From the NCBI GenBank assembly GCA_050954885.1, contig JBPBPI010000194.1, positions 1-13,218 on the forward strand: DNA of 13,218 nt, written 5' to 3'. Shown piece after piece: positions 1 to 6,113 of the stretch. Source of the stretch: JBPBPI01 sp050954885 (GTDB lineage Bacteria; Pseudomonadota; Alphaproteobacteria; Caedimonadales; Caedimonadaceae). The translations under genes and the position numbers were made by a program. The notes beneath the pieces were generated by a model. The model did not search any database and was not told where the DNA came from. It was given only the letters and a program-made list of their open reading frames with translations. The stretch's first letter is position 1. Each line of letters begins with the position of its first letter.

Positions 1-96
1 CAATATAAAACAGAACACGTTCCCTTAAATCTATGCTATATCCGTAACTCATTCACTCAAAATATCAAAGACAAATCATTACGTCAATCAGCTATA
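1..96 (+). repeat. Left arm of a perfect 96-bp terminal inverted repeat
   Basis: Bases 1-96 are identical to the reverse complement of 13122-13217; I compared them base by base and found no mismatch. Identity stops abruptly at base 97 (g here, t in the other arm). The arm begins at the first base of the window and contains the stop codon and last four codons of the small gene at 84-311. It carries no recognisable transposase motif. It could be the edge of a longer repeated element, such as an IS copy in opposite orientations, or an overlap left by a de Bruijn assembler where both contig ends meet the same repeat. Confidence 0.95.
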
Positions 97-311
97 GCTT
101 TATCCTCTTTATCCTTAAGAACTTTAATTTCATCAAATCCAGGTAATTTTGCAATTATACAAGCGACATCGTCTCCTATTTTATCAGATGTTGATGCCTT
201 AAATACTTCTTGATGTCTCTCCATCATATACTTTCTTGCAGCTTCAACCATGTCAGTGGCAAAAAGTTGTTCAAAATTATTACGTAGTAAACATTTTTCA
301 ATAATGAACAT
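84..311 (-). CDS. Small hypothetical protein (75 aa), 3' end inside the inverted repeat
   Basis: I do not recognise this protein. The ATG at 309-311 is preferred over an upstream TTG at 330-332 because an AAGG Shine-Dalgarno core (318-321) sits 6 nt before it. It would encode 75 residues, starting MFIIEKCLLRNNFEQLF, with a helical, charged middle and a Lys/Asp/Glu-rich C-terminus; no signal peptide or membrane segment is visible. It lies 29 bp downstream of the GNAT gene on the same strand and may be co-transcribed with it. The last four codons and the stop lie within the 96-bp inverted repeat, so the natural C-terminus may differ if that repeat is an insertion or an assembly join. A plus-strand frame is open opposite it, but that frame lacks a visible start. 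Confidence 0.5.
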   Translation of the reverse strand: MFIIEKCLLRNNFEQLFATDMVEAARKYMMERHQEVFKASTSDKIGDDVACIIAKLPGFDEIKVLKDKEDKAIAD

Positions 312-317
312 TTTATA

Positions 318-321
318 CCTT
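318..321 (-). promoter_or_regulatory. Ribosome binding site that sets the start at 311
   Basis: On the minus strand the sequence reads AAGG, then six bases (TATAAA), then ATG. This supports the ATG at 311 as the start of the small gene rather than the TTG at 332, which has no such site. Confidence 0.5.
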
Positions 322-340
322 ATATAATTCAAACCTGATT

Positions 341-865
341 TTAAACAAACATTGAATTATTGATCATAAATAAACATTGCGTTGCCTTGAATCGTTCAAA
401 ATTTTTGATATGTTGCATCCCAACTCTCTTTAAAAGTTGACACGATTTGACGTTAGCCAATTGTGTAATGGCAATGATTTTATTGATTTTTAATGTATTA
501 AAGCCATGATCTATACTTGCAGCTGTCGCCTCGTATGCATATCCTCTTCCCCAAAACGATGGAAAAAACATATAAGAAAGTTCAACACCATCATCAGAAT
601 GATGCAACCCACAAAGACCTATTGTTTTATGAGATATTTTTTCAACAATAGCCCATTGACCAAATTTATATCTTTCCCAATGATTTTGAAGATCAATAAT
701 GTTCTGCTTAATCAGATCGTCAGAGACAATACCGCCCAGAAATTTTCGGACTTCCTCATCTCGCCATAAATTTTCTATCACCATTATATTATGGTTTGTT
801 GGGTAATTTAGATATAAACGTGATGTTTCAATCATAGGTTGCGATATGGTTACAATCTTTGTCAT
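341..865 (-). CDS. GNAT family N-acetyltransferase, RimJ/RimL type
   Basis: This is a 174-residue protein of the Acetyltransf_3 (RimJ/RimL-like) branch of the GNAT superfamily, which transfers the acetyl group of acetyl-CoA to an amine. The N-terminus has the family's ETSRLYL entry strand (residues 13-19). The middle carries a strand followed by the CoA-loop motif FWGRGYAYEA (motif A, near residues 104-113), and then the NVKSCQLLKRVGM segment typical of motif B, where a conserved Asn precedes the last helix. The substrate cannot be told from sequence; members act on ribosomal proteins, small amines or antibiotics. No clear Shine-Dalgarno precedes the ATG at 865. The internal Met11 (MIETSRLYL) matches the usual family start, so the true N-terminus may be ten residues shorter. 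The gene lies 60 bp downstream of tRNA-Met on the same strand. Confidence 0.88.
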   Translation of the reverse strand: MTKIVTISQPMIETSRLYLNYPTNHNIMVIENLWRDEEVRKFLGGIVSDDLIKQNIIDLQNHWERYKFGQWAIVEKISHKTIGLCGLHHSDDGVELSYMFFPSFWGRGYAYEATAASIDHGFNTLKINKIIAITQLANVKSCQLLKRVGMQHIKNFERFKATQCLFMINNSMFV

Positions 866-925
866 AATTATAATAATAGTCTATTTAACGAAGCAAAGAA
901 ATTATCACTTAAATGATCTAAGATT

Positions 926-1002
926 TGGTAGCGGAGAAGGGACTCGAACCCCCGACACGCGGATTATGATTCCGCTGCTCTAACCAGCTGAGCTACTCCG
1001 CC
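926..1002 (-). tRNA. tRNA-Met (anticodon CAU), elongator type
   Basis: This 77-nt minus-strand tRNA folds completely: acceptor GGCGGAG/CTCCGCT with G1-U72, D-arm GCTC/GAGC, anticodon stem GCGGA/TCCGC with loop ATCATAA (anticodon CAU), T-arm GGGGG/CCCTT with loop TTCGAGT, and an encoded ACCA end. A paired 1-72 position and the lack of three G:C pairs at the base of the anticodon stem argue against initiator tRNA. The sequence closely resembles the elongator tRNA-Met known in alphaproteobacteria rather than the lysidine-modified tRNA-Ile2, though CAU alone does not decide this. It lies 67 bp downstream of gatB on the same strand and has its own promoter. Confidence 0.93.
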
Positions 1003-1016
1003 ATAGAGTTTCTTTT

Positions 1017-1045
1017 CCTATAATCTGGTTGCCGTCTGCTGTCAA
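1017..1045 (-). promoter_or_regulatory. Sigma-70 type promoter of tRNA-Met
   Basis: The minus strand has a consensus -35 TTGACA (1040-1045), a 17-nt spacer and a -10 TATAGG (1017-1022). Transcription would start about 8-10 nt before the mature tRNA 5' end at 1002. The box positions and spacing fit the consensus well, so the tRNA need not depend on read-through from gatB. Confidence 0.7.
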
Positions 1046-1069
1046 TCCATTAAACGCTTTTAATGTAAT

Positions 1070-2560
1070 TTATGCAGACTGTAATTTACTTTTTAAAATT
1101 TCATTGACCACTTGAGGATTGGCTTTGCCCGCCATTTCTTTCATGACCACACCCACAAAAAAGCCAAATAATTTGTCTTTGCCCGATCTGTATTCAGCCA
1201 CTTTATCCGCGTGTTTTTCAAAGATTCGATCAATACACGTAGTAATGGTTGCGTTGTCACTGACTTGCTCCAGGCCTTTTTCTTTGACAATTTTTTGAGC
1301 ACGCTCTCCTGTTTCCCACATTTCAACAAAAATGTCTTTAGCACTTCGTCCTGAAATGACATCATTTTGAATCAATGTGATCAGTTCAGCCATAGCATCT
1401 GGTTTAATGCGACTTTGATCAATGTAAATATTATCGCGGTTGAGAGCCGCAAACAGCTCACCGATCATCCAATTGGCACAAGTTTTGGCAAACTTGGGCA
1501 TATCTTCTTTGTGATCAAAATATCCCAAACACTGTTCGTAATAAACGGCTATTTCAAATTCACCTGTCAAAACACTGGCATCATAGGAAGGCAAATGATA
1601 ATCGGTCATAAATCTTAATTTTTTGGCATCCGGTAATTCAGGCAAGTCATTACGAATGTCTTCAATATGTGCGCGCGTTACCTTCAAGGCGGGCAAATCA
1701 GGATCGGGAAAATAACGATAATCCCGGGCATCTTCTTTGCTTCGCATGGACCGTGTTTCATTTTTTTGAGGATCAAATAAGCGTGTTTCTTGCTCGATTT
1801 GTCCACCGCTTTCTAATATTTCAATCTGTCGTTGAACTTCATATTGAACAGCCATACCGATGAAACGAATAGAATTGACATTTTTTATCTCGGCACGCGT
1901 GCCAAATTCTTGGCCTGGCCGTCTGATGGACACATTAACATCAGCGCGCATGCTGCCCTGCTCCATGTTTCCATCACATGTGCCCAAACACCGCAGCAAT
2001 GCCCGCAATTTTTTCACAAATGCTTGGGCCTCTTCCGCACTGCGCATATCAGGCTCTGACACAATTTCCATCAATGCGACGCCTGAGCGATTAAGATCAA
2101 TATAACTGTGATGGGGATGTTGATCGTGAATGCTTTTACCGGCATCTTGCTCAAGGTGCAGACGGGTAATACCAACGCGTTTGGTAACCTCACCCTCAAG
2201 TTCAATATCTAAGTATCCTTTTCCCACAATAGGATGATGAAATTGTGAAATTTGATAGCCTTGAGGCAAATCCGGATAAAAATAATTCTTACGGTCAAAG
2301 TAAGACATTTCATTAATTTCAGCATTAAGCCCCAAACCTGTTTTGATCGCTTGATCGACGCAGTATCCATTGATAACCGGTAACATGCCCGGGAACGCCG
2401 CATCAACAAAGGAGACTTGGGTATTGGGAGCCGCACCAAAAGCCGTGGCCGCACCTGAAAAAAGCTTTGACTGAGAATCGATTTGGGCATGAACTTCAAG
2501 ACCGATCACCACTTCCCATGTTCCACTCAAACTTTGAACTAAATTTTCTGACTCTGACAT
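1070..2560 (-). CDS. gatB: Asp/Glu-tRNA amidotransferase subunit B
   Basis: GatB (496 aa, full length) is the kinase and tRNA-binding subunit of the GatCAB amidotransferase. It phosphorylates Glu-tRNA(Gln) or Asp-tRNA(Asn) and accepts ammonia from GatA to form Gln-tRNA or Asn-tRNA in the cytoplasm. The N-terminal cradle domain begins at WEVVIGLEVHAQ (about residues 15-26), with family hallmarks FDRKNYFYPDLPQGYQISQ, EQDAGKSIHD, DLNRSGVALMEIVSEPD, MRADVNVSIR and KNVNSIRF. The C-terminal YqeY-like tail domain ends with GKANPQVVNEILKSKL. It is the last gene of gatC-gatA-gatB, 10 bp after the gatA stop, with an A-rich, weak ribosome site. No truncation or missing motif was seen. No clear terminator follows it, only a 7-bp AT hairpin at about 1048-1065. 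Confidence 0.97.
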   Translation of the reverse strand: MSESENLVQSLSGTWEVVIGLEVHAQIDSQSKLFSGAATAFGAAPNTQVSFVDAAFPGMLPVINGYCVDQAIKTGLGLNAEINEMSYFDRKNYFYPDLPQGYQISQFHHPIVGKGYLDIELEGEVTKRVGITRLHLEQDAGKSIHDQHPHHSYIDLNRSGVALMEIVSEPDMRSAEEAQAFVKKLRALLRCLGTCDGNMEQGSMRADVNVSIRRPGQEFGTRAEIKNVNSIRFIGMAVQYEVQRQIEILESGGQIEQETRLFDPQKNETRSMRSKEDARDYRYFPDPDLPALKVTRAHIEDIRNDLPELPDAKKLRFMTDYHLPSYDASVLTGEFEIAVYYEQCLGYFDHKEDMPKFAKTCANWMIGELFAALNRDNIYIDQSRIKPDAMAELITLIQNDVISGRSAKDIFVEMWETGERAQKIVKEKGLEQVSDNATITTCIDRIFEKHADKVAEYRSGKDKLFGFFVGVVMKEMAGKANPQVVNEILKSKLQSA

Positions 2561-2570
2561 CGTTTCTTTC

Positions 2571-4040
2571 TTAATATTTTAGCGTGGTGACAAATCCAGC
2601 GGCTTGTTCAAGAGCATAGGCAGCATTTAACATCTTTCCCTCTTCAAAAGCTGGTGCAATAATTTGCAGCCCCAAAGGCAGACCTTGAGATGTGTAACCT
2701 GTCGGAATAGATACGGCAGGAAGACCCGCTAAATTAACAGGGACCGTGAGAACATCGTTCATGTACATGGTGATTGAATCTTTTGGCTGCTCGCCGATGG
2801 CAAATGCCGGCGTTGGCGTCGTTGGTGTTAAGATAACATCAACTTTTTGATAAGCTTGCTCAAAATCTTGGGCGATCAACCGACGAATTTTTTGTGCCTT
2901 AACATAGTATGCATCATAAAATCCGGCAGATAGGACATAAGTTCCAATTAAAATACGGCGTTTAACTTCAGCCCCGAATCCTGCTGCCCGCGTGCTTTTG
3001 TACATGTCGTCCAAAGCTTCTTCATTCACGCGTAATCCATACCTGACACCATCATAACGGGCCAAATTTGACGAAGCTTCAGCAGGGGCCAAAATATAGT
3101 AAACCGGTAAGGCATATTGACTATGGGGAAGAGAAATATCAACGATTTCAGCACCGGCTGATGTCATCCACTTGATACCTTCGGACCACATATTTTCAAT
3201 TTCAGTGTTCATGCCTTCAATGCGATATTCTTTGGGAATACCGACGCGTAGTCCACGGATATCACCTGTTAACATTTTTTCGTAACAAGGCACCGGTATG
3301 TCAATAGATGTGGCATCTTTGGGATCAAATCCTGCCATGGCTTCCAACATAATGGCACTATCGCGGACGTCTCGGGCCATGGGTCCTGCTTGATCTAAAG
3401 AGGACGCAAAGGCCACAATACCCCATCTTGAACAACGGCCATAGGTGGGCTTAACACCGACAATACCGGTAAACGCCGCCGGTTGACGAATGGATCCGCC
3501 TGTATCTGTGCCGGTGACTACTAAAGCGGATCTGGACGCAACTGCGGCAGCTGATCCCCCTGAAGATCCACCAGGAACAAATTGACGTGTGTCGCCCTCA
3601 ATGGTCCAAGGACTGATGACAGGGCCATAAGCGCTATTTAAATTAGCAGATCCCATGGCAAATTCATCCATGTTAAGCTTGCCCAGCATCACGGCGCCTT
3701 GTTCCCGCAATTTTGACGTAACCGTGGATTCATAACCGGGAATAAAATTTTCCAGTATTTTTGACCCTGAGGTTGTTTTAACGTCTTTGGTACAAAATAA
3801 ATCTTTAACACCTAAAGGAACACCTTCCATTAGACGTAAATCATCACCTTTGGAAAGGCGATTGTCACAATCTTGGGCCAAAGATAGCGCAACTTCGGGT
3901 GTTTCAAGAATATAGGCATTTAAATCGCGTGTTTTGGCCATTTGATCAAGGTAAGCTTGGGTCAATTCAACCGCAGAAAACGATTTTTTGGACAAGCCGT
4001 CTTTGGCCTGCGCAAGGGTGAGATTTAACAGATTAGACAT
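2571..4040 (-). CDS. gatA: Asp/Glu-tRNA amidotransferase subunit A (glutaminase)
   Basis: GatA (489 aa) belongs to the amidase-signature family. It hydrolyses glutamine and channels the ammonia to GatB. The Ser-cisSer-Lys triad is visible and intact: Lys79 in GVKDLF, the cis-Ser Ser159 in GGSSGGSAAAVA, and nucleophile Ser183 in GTDTGGSIRQPA. The 24-residue distance between the two serines is that of the family. Conserved GVKPTYGRCSR and LDQAGPMARD follow, and the C-terminal part has NLAGLPAVSIPTG and LPLGLQIIAPAF. Length is normal. It sits between gatC (21 bp upstream) and gatB (10 bp downstream). The ribosome site before ATG 4040 is weak, so translational coupling with gatC is plausible. Together with gatB and gatC it implies indirect synthesis of Gln-tRNA and/or Asn-tRNA. 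Confidence 0.97.
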   Translation of the reverse strand: MSNLLNLTLAQAKDGLSKKSFSAVELTQAYLDQMAKTRDLNAYILETPEVALSLAQDCDNRLSKGDDLRLMEGVPLGVKDLFCTKDVKTTSGSKILENFIPGYESTVTSKLREQGAVMLGKLNMDEFAMGSANLNSAYGPVISPWTIEGDTRQFVPGGSSGGSAAAVASRSALVVTGTDTGGSIRQPAAFTGIVGVKPTYGRCSRWGIVAFASSLDQAGPMARDVRDSAIMLEAMAGFDPKDATSIDIPVPCYEKMLTGDIRGLRVGIPKEYRIEGMNTEIENMWSEGIKWMTSAGAEIVDISLPHSQYALPVYYILAPAEASSNLARYDGVRYGLRVNEEALDDMYKSTRAAGFGAEVKRRILIGTYVLSAGFYDAYYVKAQKIRRLIAQDFEQAYQKVDVILTPTTPTPAFAIGEQPKDSITMYMNDVLTVPVNLAGLPAVSIPTGYTSQGLPLGLQIIAPAFEEGKMLNAAYALEQAAGFVTTLKY

Positions 4041-4061
4041 ACAGAAAACTCGTAATTTTAT

Positions 4062-4349
4062 TTATTCAACAACTTTGGGAACCGCAAACATGCGAAATTC
4101 AGTTTCAGGGGCATTGGCGACAATGGCATCTGCATAGTTGCCATCGGTGATGTCATCAGATCGTTGACGCATGCCTTCTTGGCATACCCCTGTCATACAT
4201 TCAACTTGATCAATGTTGACTTCGTTTAATTGCTCAATCCACTCTAAAATTCCATTAAGTTCAGCCTTAAAAGGTTCAACTTGCTCTGGCTCTATTCTCA
4301 GGCGCGCCAAATGCGCAATTTTCATCACGGTAATTTCATCAACTGTCAT
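4062..4349 (-). CDS. gatC: Asp/Glu-tRNA amidotransferase subunit C
   Basis: GatC (95 aa, normal length) wraps around GatA and stabilises the GatA-GatB interface. The start region MTVDEITVMKIAHLARLRI is the classic GatC helix, followed by the LNGILEWIEQLNEVNID helix and the C-terminal NAPETEFRMFAVPKVVE, the family's conserved closing motif. It is the first gene of the gatCAB operon. The 171 bp upstream to the lipoprotein gene must hold the operon promoter, but I see no box pair that fits the consensus well. A GAGA-containing segment about 8 nt before the ATG is the only ribosome-site candidate. Confidence 0.96.
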   Translation of the reverse strand: MTVDEITVMKIAHLARLRIEPEQVEPFKAELNGILEWIEQLNEVNIDQVECMTGVCQEGMRQRSDDITDGNYADAIVANAPETEFRMFAVPKVVE

Positions 4350-4442
4350 ACATATCTCATTCTATTCTTTAAGTGTTGTCTATACTATCACGGAACCCTA
4401 TTAACTTAAAGACAGAAGCTTTTAAAAATAATGATTCTTTAC

Positions 4443-4493
4443 CCAAGTTTAAAAAATATTCTTCACAAAAAGAATGACTTTTCTTAAACTTGG
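4443..4493 (-). terminator. Nested palindrome, possible terminator of the lipoprotein gene
   Basis: A perfect 10-bp outer stem (CCAAGTTTAA, 4443-4452, with TTAAACTTGG, 4484-4493) encloses a second 6-bp hairpin (ATTCTT, 4458-4463, with AAGAAT, 4470-4475). It lies 27 bp beyond the stop of the gene at 4521-4970 and upstream of gatC. There is no U-tract directly after the stem in the minus direction, so a canonical intrinsic terminator is not certain. It could also be a processing site, or regulate read-through into gatCAB. Confidence 0.4.
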
Positions 4494-4520
4494 TCACTTG
4501 CCTCATAAAATATATTACTT

Positions 4521-4970
4521 TTATTTTTTAGATTCGTTTTGTTTGATTTTCTCAACTTCAAGAGCATTTTTACAAAGCTTTGATCCGCCTATAATTTCTT
4601 TCTTTGTTTTGCATGCCTCAATTGCTTTCCTAAGAGCCTTATCATCTCTTGAAAAATAAGAGAGATCATCTTCAATACCTCTTAATCCAAATGACTGATG
4701 AGAGCTTATCTCATGGTTATATTGCACATCAGCTTCCATTGCATTTTTACAATTTTGGGTTGGCTCAAATTCTTTGGGAGAGATCTCTTGTTTGCCCTCT
4801 TTAGCATATTGCATAAACTTGGCTTCTAGTTGTTTTTCACAAACTTTGATTTTTTGTTTCCGTTCATCTTCATGTTTCCAATAATAAGCAAGATCTTTAG
4901 GCGGCTCACTGTCGCCACAAGAAGTCACAGCAAGTCTCATAAAGAAGATACTTCCAAATACTTTAAGCAT
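4521..4970 (-). CDS. EexN-like lipoprotein with a duplicated cysteine motif
   Basis: This is a 149-residue predicted lipoprotein. A short hydrophobic N-terminus ends in a lipobox LAVTSC with the acylated Cys at 18, followed by a charged mature part with no membrane segment. Residues 28-80 follow the pattern of the EexN family (a YY pair, an ER-rich helix, a Cys, then C-x-N-A): DLAYYWKHEDERKQK, Cys44, Cys74-KNAMEAD. The pattern recurs at about 105-140 (YFSRDDKALRKAIEAC, Cys120; Cys133-KNALEVE), suggesting an internal duplication. EexN proteins on IncN-like plasmids block entry of related plasmids by interfering with conjugation; chromosomal homologues often have no known role. AGGA lies 11 nt before the ATG. 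It is 78 bp downstream of the RNase D gene on the same strand. The family call rests on pattern memory only. Confidence 0.6.
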   Translation of the reverse strand: MLKVFGSIFFMRLAVTSCGDSEPPKDLAYYWKHEDERKQKIKVCEKQLEAKFMQYAKEGKQEISPKEFEPTQNCKNAMEADVQYNHEISSHQSFGLRGIEDDLSYFSRDDKALRKAIEACKTKKEIIGGSKLCKNALEVEKIKQNESKK

Positions 4971-5048
4971 AATGGATTTTTTCCTATAATTTACATTATT
5001 TTGAAAAAGTAATTAATTTTAACACAATAAAAAACTTTAAAATAATCC

Positions 5049-5669
5049 TTAATGTTCAAACACATCCAATGGATTTTGTGTCATCAAATCGAGTTTGGCA
5101 CACGTTGGAATAAATTCAAAACAAGCGCGTGCAATGGTCGCGCGATCCTCTCGTTCGAGTCTTTGGTCTAAAATTTCTTTAAGTTTATGAAGATGCAAAA
5201 CATCGGTGGCGGCATATTTAAGTTGTTCTGATTTCAAATCACCGTGTCCCCAGTCTGACATTTGTTGTTCTTTAGAAATATCGATGGACAATAACTCTTT
5301 GCATAAATCACGCAAACCGTGCCGATCTGTAAACGTTCTGACCAATTTTGAGGCAATTTTAGTGCAATAGATTGGATAGGTTAGAACATTCAAATATTGA
5401 TACAAAGCCGCGACATCAAAACGGGCAAAATGAAATATTTTTGTGATATTTGGATCGGTTAAAATTTTTTTAAGATTGGGTGCTTGATACAGGCGATCTT
5501 GATTTAATTGCACCACATGACAAATGCCGTCCCCTTGAGAAAGTTGCACCAAACACAGACGGTCACGATGCAATTGAAGTCCCATGGTTTCTGTGTCGAT
5601 GGCAACCGATGTTTGAAACTGAACATTGTCCGGTAAGTCATGATGATGATGACAAATTTGAAAGCTCAC
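5049..5669 (-). CDS. Ribonuclease D-like 3'-5' exonuclease (DEDDy)
   Basis: This 206-residue protein is a 3'-5' exonuclease of the DEDDy superfamily, RNase D type. Exo I is DTET with Asp25 and Glu27; Exo II is KIFHFARFDVAAL with Asp85; Exo III is YAATDV with Tyr151 and Asp155, so all metal ligands and the Tyr are present. It ends soon after the nuclease domain and lacks the HRDC domains of the enterobacterial enzyme (about 375 aa); this short form is the usual one in alphaproteobacteria. The expected role is trimming 3' ends of tRNAs and other stable RNAs in the cytoplasm. It starts 33 bp downstream of tRNA-Leu on the same strand and is probably co-transcribed with it. A run of four His (7-10) is a minor oddity. 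Confidence 0.92.
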   Translation of the reverse strand: MSFQICHHHHDLPDNVQFQTSVAIDTETMGLQLHRDRLCLVQLSQGDGICHVVQLNQDRLYQAPNLKKILTDPNITKIFHFARFDVAALYQYLNVLTYPIYCTKIASKLVRTFTDRHGLRDLCKELLSIDISKEQQMSDWGHGDLKSEQLKYAATDVLHLHKLKEILDQRLEREDRATIARACFEFIPTCAKLDLMTQNPLDVFEH

Positions 5670-5702
5670 ACCGTGATCCTTTTTCTATTATCTTAGATAG
5701 TA

Positions 5703-5789
<87 letters not shown>

Positions 5790-5799
5790 TTATAGATAT

Positions 5800-5828
5800 C
5801 ATGTAACCATCCCTTGCTTTTATGTCAA
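5800..5828 (-). promoter_or_regulatory. Probable promoter of tRNA-Leu (and RNase D gene)
   Basis: On the minus strand a perfect -35 TTGACA (5823-5828) is followed after 17 nt by TACATG (5800-5805), a weak -10. Initiation would fall a few bases before the tRNA 5' end at 5789. The layout resembles the tRNA-Met promoter at 1017-1045. Confidence 0.5.
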
Positions 5829-6100
5829 GTCAATGGTCTGTTTCACTTAAAATTTTATAAAAAATATAAAGTTAAAATAAATCGATTCAGATTCTTAAAA
5901 AACATCTAATTTTTTAAAATATTAGAATCTAATAAAAAGACAAAATAAAAGAAATATAATTAATGACAATTGATCAAAACTTTATGTTCATTTACTGTAT
6001 TATTTTTGCTTTATTTACTTAAAATTTTTTTGAATAACAATTTTTTCCTTGATTATTCAAGGGTAATCTGATACGTATATTCTCATCAACAACTAATATT
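5829..6100. other. AT-rich intergenic spacer between divergent transcripts
   Basis: This spacer separates the minus-strand tRNA-Leu/RNase D unit from the plus-strand repeat gene. It is dominated by A and T runs and has no open frame worth reporting. It must contain the promoter of the 6114 gene, but no box pair stands out. The one notable element is the short dyad at 6047-6062. Confidence 0.6.
6047..6062. promoter_or_regulatory. Short dyad CCTTGA-TTAT-TCAAGG, possible operator
   Basis: This is a perfect 6-bp inverted repeat around a 4-bp centre, 51 bp before the start codon of the 6114 gene, in a spacer otherwise made of A/T runs. It could be a repressor site or a small leader hairpin. No regulator is encoded nearby and the assignment is weak. 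Confidence 0.25.
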
Positions 6101-6107
6101 AAGGAAG
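6101..6107 (+). promoter_or_regulatory. Strong ribosome binding site of the repeat protein gene
   Basis: AAGGAAG is separated by six bases from ATG 6114. It is the strongest Shine-Dalgarno seen in the window and fixes the start directly before a signal peptide. Confidence 0.75.
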
Positions 6108-6113
6108 TAAACA

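Noticed and set aside
1..213. Plus-strand frame open from base 1 to a TGA at 211, perhaps the end of a transposase in the repeat
   Set aside because: No transposase motif is recognisable, the frame runs past the repeat boundary into unique sequence, and it opposes a minus-strand gene with a ribosome site.
926..1002. tRNA-Ile2 (lysidine CAU) or initiator tRNA-fMet instead of elongator tRNA-Met
   Set aside because: Position 1-72 is paired and the anticodon stem lacks the three G:C pairs of initiator tRNA; the body matches the alphaproteobacterial elongator form. The Ile2 option is unlikely but not strictly excluded.
1048..1065. CATTAAA-CGCT-TTTAATG hairpin as the gatB terminator
   Set aside because: The stem is short with one G:C pair and no T-tract in the direction of transcription; it also sits just before the tRNA-Met promoter.
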